Positions 34,768-39,966 of a stretch of 39,966 nt of DNA are shown one piece after another (the first letter of the stretch is position 1; each line of letters starts with the position of its first letter). The position numbers and the translations under genes are program-made. The stretch comes from Candidatus Helarchaeota archaeon (GTDB lineage Archaea; Asgardarchaeota; Lokiarchaeia; Helarchaeales; HEL-GB-A): positions 1 to 39,966 of the forward strand of contig JAEOSY010000044.1 of assembly GCA_016840125.1 (NCBI GenBank), given 5' to 3'. The notes below the pieces were generated by a model, which was given only the letters and a program-made list of their open reading frames with translations, had not been told where the DNA came from and did no database searches.

Positions 34768-34776
34768 TATATAATA
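34768..34776 (-). promoter_or_regulatory. TATA box of nucleotide-sugar dehydrogenase gene
   Basis: Minus-strand TTATTATATAG about 45 nt before the ATG at 34726, within the 76-bp gap behind the oxidoreductase operon. Confidence 0.5.
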
Positions 34777-34802
34777 AAAAAAGTAGATTTTAACTAAAAA
34801 AA

Positions 34803-35375
34803 TTACGCAGATTCTTTCAGTTTCATCGCATAGTCATAGCCAGCATTGAATGCTTTCACATTGATGTCAATAGCTTTCGCTGGAACAAAATTTTTCACAC
34901 CGTTTAGAGCTGAGCCTTTATCAAGGACTTCGGTTAAAGCAATAAAGGCCCCAAACATTATTACATTAGCTGTGACGGTGTTTTTGATCTCTTCTCGTGC
35001 CATTTTTTGGGCAGGAACGCTATATAGACTTTGAGCTTTCTTAGCACGAATCTTGGAGATAGAGGTCGGATCGTAAATAATCACTCCACCCTTCTTCTTC
35101 ACTTCCCCTAAGTATTTGCCAACGGCGGCATCGGTGAGAAAAATACCGACATCAACGTTTTTGGGCACAGTTCTCGGATAGTCTATTTCTTCAGTTTCAT
35201 CATCAAGCACAACTTCGGTCCAGCAGGCTCCACCACGTGCAGCTGCTCCATAACTCTCGCTTTGGGCAGCAGCAATGTTTTCCGTATTCATTATAGCGGT
35301 TGAGGTTATCAGCATCCCAAGGGTGATCACGCCTTGTCCGCCGTATCCCGAGATTTTTACTTCTGTACGGGTCAT
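34803..35375 (-). CDS. korC: 2-oxoacid:ferredoxin oxidoreductase, gamma subunit
   Basis: 190 aa. The gamma domain (pyruvate/ketoisovalerate oxidoreductase catalytic domain) is recognisable from ISGYGGQGVITLGMLI (9-24 by the longer start), SYGAAARGGACWTEVVL and the following strand order. Start: AAGGAGG (35385-35391) is 9 nt before ATG 35375, whereas GTG 35381, which overlaps the beta stop, is only 3 nt away. ATG is preferred. Last gene of a delta-alpha-beta-gamma operon. Together they oxidise a 2-oxoacid to acyl-CoA with ferredoxin as acceptor. Confidence 0.93.
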   Translation of the reverse strand: MTRTEVKISGYGGQGVITLGMLITSTAIMNTENIAAAQSESYGAAARGGACWTEVVLDDETEEIDYPRTVPKNVDVGIFLTDAAVGKYLGEVKKKGGVIIYDPTSISKIRAKKAQSLYSVPAQKMAREEIKNTVTANVIMFGAFIALTEVLDKGSALNGVKNFVPAKAIDINVKAFNAGYDYAMKLKESA

Positions 35376-35377
35376 GT

Positions 35378-36250
35378 TCACTTTCCTCCTTGAGATCGTT
35401 TGATTAAATCGTTGTAATCCATCATGAGAGTAGGCTTTTGGATCTCGGCGAACTCCCCAACCACAAATTTGTCGGCTAATTCCTCCTTGGTCATATCTGA
35501 GGCTTCTTTTATAGTTACTGTTTGTTTTTTAATCCAATTAAAGACTTCAACGGGTTTTGCCATTTTGTTATGGCGCCCAAAATAGGTCACGCACTGGGAA
35601 ACGACGTCAAGCATGGCGAAGCCTTTGTGTTTCAATGCCTTGCGGAAATATTTCATGAATTTTATTGGTTGGGCGGTTGTGCACCTTGCTAGATATGTCC
35701 CACCAGAGGTTTTTGCTAACTCAATCCCGTCAATCATAGGTTGCATATAGCCATGTCTGGCGGTTGAGGCGATTTGTCCGCGATGGGCTGTGGGTGCAAC
35801 TTGCCCCCCGGTCATTCCGAATGTGAGATTATGTAAAAGCAAAACGACACAGTCAAGATTACGACGGGCAGCATGGATAAAATGGTTTGTCCCGATCGAG
35901 AGTAGATCTCCATCCCCCGCAATGACGATTGGCTTGAGTTCTGGATTTGCCATTTTCACTCCAGTAGCCACTGCTAATCCCCGACCATGCAGGTTCATTA
36001 ACATCTTCCCAGGCATGATAATAGGAATCATTGTATAGCAACCAACACCATTAATAATGGGATATTTATGGACATCCAATTTATCCTCCATAAAGATATT
36101 CCCAATCATTTGAGCGATAGATCCGTACCCACAACCGCCACAGAAGAAGCTTTTAACACCGCCAAACATTTTTGCGAGGTAGATCATCTTGTTTGCAACA
36201 AGTGGGTGCTCTGGTAGATCTGGTTCTCCTTTAATATCTGCTACGGACAT
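35378..36250 (-). CDS. korB: 2-oxoacid:ferredoxin oxidoreductase, beta subunit (TPP-binding)
   Basis: 290 aa. TPP binding is shown by AGDGDLLSIGTNHF (117-130 region, GDG ... N) and HNLTFGMTGGQVAPT. CGGCGYGSIAQ near residue 37 gives cysteines typical of the cluster-bearing or nearby loop of beta subunits. It follows the alpha gene without any gap (stop of alpha at 36251). KorB-like length and MTGGQ motif favour 2-oxoglutarate, but ketoisovalerate is possible. Confidence 0.94.
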   Translation of the reverse strand: MSVADIKGEPDLPEHPLVANKMIYLAKMFGGVKSFFCGGCGYGSIAQMIGNIFMEDKLDVHKYPIINGVGCYTMIPIIMPGKMLMNLHGRGLAVATGVKMANPELKPIVIAGDGDLLSIGTNHFIHAARRNLDCVVLLLHNLTFGMTGGQVAPTAHRGQIASTARHGYMQPMIDGIELAKTSGGTYLARCTTAQPIKFMKYFRKALKHKGFAMLDVVSQCVTYFGRHNKMAKPVEVFNWIKKQTVTIKEASDMTKEELADKFVVGEFAEIQKPTLMMDYNDLIKRSQGGK

Positions 36251-37435
36251 TTATGCTGCAACCTCCTTAATTTTTTTCAAAATTTCTTTCGGTTCATGCA
36301 GTTTCGAAATTTGGGGAACAAAATGCACTTGGGTCCCATCCGTCACGTTGGCTTGAATCCACACCAGCATTTGCCCCCAATTGATTTCCACATCAATGAT
36401 TTTTTTCACTTTTTCCGAGAGTTCCCGAATGATCTTTGTTGGAAATGGCCACACTGTTAGAAGACGTAAAAGTCCAACTTTGATTCCCTCTTTCCGTGCC
36501 TGATTCACCGCCGCAAGTGCGGGACGTGATGGGAAGCCATAAGTAATTACGGCAATATCCGCATCATCTAGGAAATATGATTTTGTTTTACAGATTTTAT
36601 CCTCATTTTTTAAGATTTTATCACAAATAGCCTCTACCATTTTATAAGATACAGGACTATCTTCCGTGGGAAATCCTGTCGGGTTGTGGGAAACAGATGG
36701 GAGCCAATCTGGAAAGCTATCATAGCCAATCGTAGGGACGGCTTCCGGAATAACTATCTCATCCCCGACTTTTTTGGAAAAGGGAATCCATTTACTCATA
36801 TCATCGGGCATCGGTTTTCGTGGAATGATCTTTTTGTTGAGCTCATCTTGTGGGGGGATGATAACCTTTTCACGGACGTGTCCAAGCCAAGAATCGGAAA
36901 AAACGTACACGGGGACGCGCCATTTTTCGGCATCATTGAAGGCTTCAAAGGTAAAATCGAAAAGCTCTTGACAAGACGCAGGTGCATATGCAATTACCTT
37001 GTATTCACCATTTCCGCCATATTGGCATTGGATGATATCAGATTGGTGAGGGAGAGAAACAACTCCTGAGCCTGGGCCACTTCGTTGAACATCGCAAACT
37101 ACAATGGGAACTTCAACACACGCAGCCCAAGAGAGCGATTCCTGCATTAAACTAAACCCTGGACCAGAGGTGCTTGTCATGGCCTTCAATCCCGTAAAGG
37201 CAGCCCCAATAACTGCGGAGATGCTTCCAATCTCATCTTCCATTTGAATGAACCGCCCTCCTAGTTGAGGTAGTCTCCTACTCATACGTTCAGGGACATC
37301 ATTTTGTGGGGTAATAGGGTATCCTGCAAAAAATCGGCACCCAGCCGCCAAAGCACCCTCAACCATGGCGGAATTTCCAATAAATGTTGTCTTTCCAGGT
37401 TTCATATCGTAATTGTTTATTTCCACTTTACTCAT
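36251..37435 (-). CDS. korA: 2-oxoacid:ferredoxin oxidoreductase, alpha subunit
   Basis: 394 aa. The pyrimidine-binding and transketolase-like domains are visible: GNSAMVEGALAAGCRFFAGY, PITPQNDVPERMS, then FIQMEDEIGSISAVIGAAF and TSTSGPGFSLMQE, which are family signatures. SGPGSGVVSLPHQSD carries the middle block. The C-terminal part includes VGLLRLLTVWPFP, the usual domain II of these subunits. It sits 3 bp after the ferredoxin subunit and directly before beta. Confidence 0.95.
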   Translation of the reverse strand: MSKVEINNYDMKPGKTTFIGNSAMVEGALAAGCRFFAGYPITPQNDVPERMSRRLPQLGGRFIQMEDEIGSISAVIGAAFTGLKAMTSTSGPGFSLMQESLSWAACVEVPIVVCDVQRSGPGSGVVSLPHQSDIIQCQYGGNGEYKVIAYAPASCQELFDFTFEAFNDAEKWRVPVYVFSDSWLGHVREKVIIPPQDELNKKIIPRKPMPDDMSKWIPFSKKVGDEIVIPEAVPTIGYDSFPDWLPSVSHNPTGFPTEDSPVSYKMVEAICDKILKNEDKICKTKSYFLDDADIAVITYGFPSRPALAAVNQARKEGIKVGLLRLLTVWPFPTKIIRELSEKVKKIIDVEINWGQMLVWIQANVTDGTQVHFVPQISKLHEPKEILKKIKEVAA

Positions 37436-37438
37436 AGT

Positions 37439-37681
37439 TTATGCCTCCATTTCCACTACGTAAATTGAAAAGTCAGGGCATGTATATTCACACATCCGAC
37501 ATAGGGTGCATTTACCATCCGTTTTAAGTGCGGGAGGGTATTGCACGTTACGGTTTAAGGTGGTGGATTTCTCAAGAACATTTTTTGGACACACGTTAAT
37601 ACATAAATCACAGCCTTTGCAGCGGTCAAACTGCAGACAGAGCATTTTTCCTTTTTCTTCATCCTTATATAATATTGGCAA
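37439..37681 (-). CDS. korD: 2-oxoacid:ferredoxin oxidoreductase, delta subunit (2[4Fe-4S] ferredoxin)
   Basis: 80 aa. Two cluster motifs are present: CKGCDLCINVCPKN (21-34) and CTLCRMCEYTCPDF (58-71), each C-x2-C-x2-C-x3-C-P. It accepts electrons from the alpha/beta TPP site and passes them to free ferredoxin. The start is TTG 37681 with AGGTGA about 5 nt upstream. First gene of the operon, so its leader in 37682-37800 should carry the promoter. Confidence 0.93.
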   Translation of the reverse strand: MPILYKDEEKGKMLCLQFDRCKGCDLCINVCPKNVLEKSTTLNRNVQYPPALKTDGKCTLCRMCEYTCPDFSIYVVEMEA

Positions 37682-37868
37682 TTAAATCACCTAAAATAAT
37701 TCACTCAGCATTAAAAATCAGTCTTCATTCCTAAAAGACCCATTGATATTTACTTTTTGATAGGTTTCCTTTGCCTAGATTGCCTATTTAATTTTTATTC
37801 TCTTTTGAAAGGAGAAAACTCAGGATGGGAATGAGTATTGTTAGTGAAAAAATTATTAAACTCCATCA

Positions 37869-37940
37869 ATTACAATTTGTAACGTTACAATTAAATTACA
37901 ATTCGAAAGAGTGGCATCTAGTATTTGATATAATTGTAAT
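37869..37940. promoter_or_regulatory. palindrome cluster upstream of OsmC-like gene
   Basis: A perfect 14-bp palindrome TTGTAACGTTACAA (37877-37890) is flanked by half-sites ATTACAAT (37869-37876 and 37895-37902) and an inverted ATTGTAAT (37933-37940). ATTACAATTCGAAA (37895-37908) matches ATTACAAATCGAAA (38559-38572), 35-48 nt before the Lrp gene, at 13 of 14 bases. The remaining gap 37682-37868 is AT-rich with no gene. Confidence 0.55.
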
Positions 37941-38005
37941 GTCAGATAATAAAAATCTAGAAAAAAGTAAATAATATGAAAAAAAGTAATTCAGGAGATT
38001 TAAAA

Positions 38006-38497
38006 ATGGGTTTTGATGAAACAATAGAGACTTTCAAAGCAGATAGTTCGAAAGGTGAAAGGAAATTTAATGTAAGAATCGAAGATAATGGTGGAATGTC
38101 CTTTAAAATGACAATGGGTGGAAAACCCCATGTAGTGTATTCAGGTACTCCTCCAGGATTAGGTGGCGAAGATAAGGGTGCCTCACCCCTGTTATTGACA
38201 CTTGGTGTCATTGGGGCCTGTATCGGAACGGTGATCAAATTCTGGTCTAAGTTGATGAAAGTTAAGATTGATGATATTGATATTTCCATGCGGGGAAATA
38301 TTAACCTGAGTGGAATTTTTGGGATTGGAGATCATAAAGCGGCTTTTAGTGGTTTAAAACCAGTAGTCCGTATCACTTCTAGTGAGGACGAAGGGAAAAT
38401 CAACGAACTGTTGAAAAATGTGGATGAACACTGCCCCGCATTCTTTCTCGTTCGCGATGCAGGACCGATTGAATGGGATGTTAAAATTAAGAAATAA
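38006..38497 (+). CDS. OsmC-like protein
   Basis: 163 aa from ATG 38006, chosen because AGGAG (37993-37997) is 8 nt upstream; an ATG at 37976 would add ten residues without a site. It fits the OsmC/Ohr fold: a polar beta half, then ASPLLLTLGVIGACIGTVI with the first redox Cys, a helix with G..IDDIDIS, and EHCPAFFLV with the second Cys. Family members reduce organic hydroperoxides or act in related thiol chemistry. It is followed by a cysteine-rich Lrp regulator that may sense redox state. No signal peptide. Confidence 0.88.
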   Translation: MGFDETIETFKADSSKGERKFNVRIEDNGGMSFKMTMGGKPHVVYSGTPPGLGGEDKGASPLLLTLGVIGACIGTVIKFWSKLMKVKIDDIDISMRGNINLSGIFGIGDHKAAFSGLKPVVRITSSEDEGKINELLKNVDEHCPAFFLVRDAGPIEWDVKIKK

Positions 38498-38558
38498 AAA
38501 CCATTTCTTTCTTTTTTAAATTTAAATGTTATATATTGAAATTAAGATTATGAAAATA

Positions 38559-38572
38559 ATTACAAATCGAAA
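38559..38572 (+). promoter_or_regulatory. shared 14-bp motif upstream of Lrp gene
   Basis: ATTACAAATCGAAA, 35-48 nt before ATG 38607, differs at one position from 37895-37908 upstream of the OsmC-like gene. Suggests a common regulator, possibly the Lrp protein itself. Confidence 0.45.
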
Positions 38573-38606
38573 TTTTTTTAACAAACGTTGAGTATGGTTT
38601 TAACGA

Positions 38607-39185
38607 ATGAAAATGAATGAATTGGATCAAAAAAATAAGAAGTTGATTAACCTTTTACAAGAGAACGGGCGGAACTCCTTTACAGGGTTAGGAAAACTCC
38701 TGAACCTTTCACATGTAAGCATACAAAAACGGTTAAAAAAGCTGGTAGAGAAAGAAAAAATTCATATTGCCGCAAATTTAAGTTCCTCAAAATTTGAAAT
38801 CGCATTTGCGATAATTTTAGTTGAAGTCGATAGTTATCAGCAGCTCAAAAATCTAATTGAGAAGTTTTCCAAATGTCCGAGACTGGTATTCTTTGGAACT
38901 ATGACAGGCGCTTACAATGTAATATCAATCATTGCCGCCGAAAATCCGGAAGTACTCCAAAGTGTCATAAACGTCTGTTCAATGAGAAATGAGCCGGGCT
39001 TGCGACGTTCAGAAGTGTTTATTATCGACCTTCCCCTCAAACCAGAATTCCTTAATCTACAAATTCCATTAAAAGGTGAGCTTAAGGAGGCTCAATGTGG
39101 TAGTAATTGTGAGGAATGTGAGAGACATCAAGAAAAAATATGTGTTGGTTGTCCAGGGACAAAATGGTATGGTTTAAATAAGTGA
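38607..39185 (+). CDS. Lrp/AsnC regulator with C-terminal cysteine cluster
   Basis: 192 aa. A winged helix (about 5-60; SFTGLGKLLNLSHVSIQKRL) is followed by the RAM-like domain (to about 150). A cysteine-rich tail QCGSNCEECERHQEKICVGC (about 162-181) has six Cys in C-x3-C-x2-C-x7-C-x2-C spacing plus the C before it. Such a CG..C..C...C.GC pattern is seen in small metal-binding domains, so a zinc or iron-sulfur site is expected. It would let the regulator respond to redox state, metal or CO. It sits between an OsmC-like gene and cdhA, and has its own promoter. ATG at 38607; an ATG two codons later is possible. Confidence 0.85.
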   Translation: MKMNELDQKNKKLINLLQENGRNSFTGLGKLLNLSHVSIQKRLKKLVEKEKIHIAANLSSSKFEIAFAIILVEVDSYQQLKNLIEKFSKCPRLVFFGTMTGAYNVISIIAAENPEVLQSVINVCSMRNEPGLRRSEVFIIDLPLKPEFLNLQIPLKGELKEAQCGSNCEECERHQEKICVGCPGTKWYGLNK

Positions 39186-39373
39186 TTCAGAGGTTAATAT
39201 TGCTATCAAACAGATTATCGGTGCTTTCTATCAATTTTAAGTTCTTTTTTTGTTTGGTCGGCTCTTTTTTGTTGTTGTAATATGAGAGGGTACGTCTTAT
39301 TTTTCCATTTTGATTTTAATTACAACTATAGAAGGTTTTAAATTTAGATTCTTATATCGTCAAGTAGAATTAA

Positions 39374-39418
39374 GTCGGATGACACATTCTCTTCTAGGAG
39401 AAGAAGTTTGTCGGATGA
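39374..39418 (+). promoter_or_regulatory. direct repeats and hairpin over the cdhA ribosome site
   Basis: GTCGGATGA occurs at 39374-39382 and 39410-39418. Between them TCTTCTAGGAGAAGA (39390-39404) folds as a 6-bp stem with AGG in the loop, placing the Shine-Dalgarno AGGAG (39396-39400) inside a hairpin 7 nt before the TTG start. It may limit translation. The second copy of the repeat starts within the first codons. Confidence 0.45.
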
Positions 39419-39966
39419 TGTAACTCCTAAAAAAGAGTTAATAAACATAATAATTTATTTACGAAAAGATGGTGAAAAGAAATTGGCTGATGAATCAGCA
39501 AAAATAAAAATTGAAGGTTTGAAGACAGATACGGTAAAGGCCAAGAAAGTAGAAATTCATATTGGCAAGATACCGAAGGAAGAATGGACTGAAGAACCAC
39601 AGGGACCTCATCCAATGCCTAGTCTCAGTACACTTCGAGAATGGGACTTCAGATTACTGAAGAAATATCCTCCCTTTTATGCACCCTTATGTGATATGTG
39701 CTGCCTGTGTACATATGGTAAGTGTGATCTAACAAAGGGGATGCATGGTGCTTGCGGGATTGATCTAACAGCTCAACAAGCCCGAATTGTTATGATTGCG
39801 TGTGCTATCGGGTGTGCATGCCATGCAGCACATGGTCGCCATTTAGTGCATCATTTGATCCACAAATTCGGAGCAAATACACCCTTAAATATGGGTAGCG
39901 AAACGGCGGTTGAAGCCCCTTGCATAAGGACAGTTTGTGGGTTCAAACCGAAGACAATAAAGGACT
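39408..39966 (+). CDS. cdhA: CO dehydrogenase/acetyl-CoA decarbonylase-synthase alpha subunit, 5' part
   Basis: Cut by the right edge; 186 codons seen. Catalyses CO/CO2 interconversion in the archaeal ACDS complex of the Wood-Ljungdahl pathway. The N-terminus reads to PMPSLSTLREWDFRLL, then the diagnostic CDMCCLCTYGKCDL (95-108) for clusters D and B, HGACGID, TAQQARIV, HAAHGRHL and EAPCIRTVCGF. These follow archaeal CdhA rather than bacterial CooS. The start is TTG 39408 behind AGGAG at 7 nt; no in-frame ATG exists upstream (first stop at 39345). The frame has no stop up to 39966. It follows the cysteine-rich Lrp gene by 222 bp and may be the first gene of a cdh cluster beyond the window. Confidence 0.93.
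   Translation, partial: MSDDVTPKKELINIIIYLRKDGEKKLADESAKIKIEGLKTDTVKAKKVEIHIGKIPKEEWTEEPQGPHPMPSLSTLREWDFRLLKKYPPFYAPLCDMCCLCTYGKCDLTKGMHGACGIDLTAQQARIVMIACAIGCACHAAHGRHLVHHLIHKFGANTPLNMGSETAVEAPCIRTVCGFKPKTIKD

Noticed and set aside
37877..37890. Palindrome as an integrase attachment or transposon end
   Set aside because: No integrase, transposase or matching distant copy is in the window; a regulatory site explains it better.
39930..39960. GGGTTCAAACC resembling a tRNA T-arm
   Set aside because: It is in the cdhA coding frame (CGFKPK) and lacks the other tRNA arms.

Overview
The window looks like a piece of an archaeal chromosome, AT-rich (roughly 35-40 % GC by eye). It carries two archaeal histones, archaeal promoter architecture (TATA boxes, oligo-T terminators), Lrp/AsnC regulators, a GTP-type PEP carboxykinase, a four-subunit 2-oxoacid:ferredoxin oxidoreductase, and, cut by the right edge, the alpha subunit CdhA of the archaeal CO dehydrogenase/acetyl-CoA synthase complex. 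CdhA implies an anaerobe with the archaeal Wood-Ljungdahl pathway. Three UroD/MtaA-like methyltransferases, a 2-hydroxyacyl-CoA dehydratase-like protein, a response regulator with a possible longin-like tail and a CDIN1-like nuclease would fit an Asgard (Lokiarchaeia-like) genome. That placement is inference. Non-ATG starts (TTG, GTG) behind good Shine-Dalgarno sites are frequent, and several starts below are revised on that basis.

Layout. 1-2.2 kb: an orphan DNA methyltransferase and two near-identical histone genes, each with its own TATA box and a hairpin-forming leader. 2.2-4.2 kb: a beta-CASP-like metallo-beta-lactamase. 4.2-9.6 kb: a leftward operon of a membrane-anchored heparinase II/III-like protein, an acetoacetate-decarboxylase-like protein and an HgdB-like iron-sulfur protein. 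9.7-13.3 kb: an Lrp regulator divergent from PEP carboxykinase, with tandem 22-bp repeats between them, then a nicotinamidase. 13.3-16.2 kb: a histidine kinase with an extracytoplasmic solute-binding sensor, and its response regulator. 16.3-17.0 kb: a clear archaeal relative of the eukaryotic nuclease CDIN1 (C15orf41). 17.2-23.6 kb: small conserved proteins, an alpha/beta hydrolase, a nucleotide-sugar-epimerase-like gene whose N-terminus is broken by a 34-bp insertion, a GH20 hexosaminidase and two unknown proteins.

23.6-30.1 kb: three UroD-family methyltransferase paralogues interrupted by an opposite-strand surface protein (beta-helix plus calcium-type repeats), followed by a nitroreductase. 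30.1-34.7 kb: a SAM methyltransferase, a nucleotidyltransferase-like gene with a small basic partner, two tandem B-box-like zinc-finger membrane proteins and a nucleotide-sugar dehydrogenase. 34.8-37.7 kb: the ferredoxin oxidoreductase operon, order delta-alpha-beta-gamma. 38.0-40.0 kb: an OsmC-like protein, a cysteine-rich Lrp regulator and cdhA. A shared motif and a palindrome cluster sit upstream of the first two.

As a whole the genes suggest anaerobic, ferredoxin-based carbon metabolism (oxidoreductase, CdhA, PEP carboxykinase), glycan handling (heparinase-like, GH20, sugar epimerase and dehydrogenase) and C1/corrinoid-type methyl transfer. No tRNA, rRNA, CRISPR array or transposase was seen. 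The most notable items are the CDIN1-like nuclease, the response regulator with a longin-like tail, the structured histone leaders, the broken epimerase, and the cysteine-rich regulator beside cdhA.
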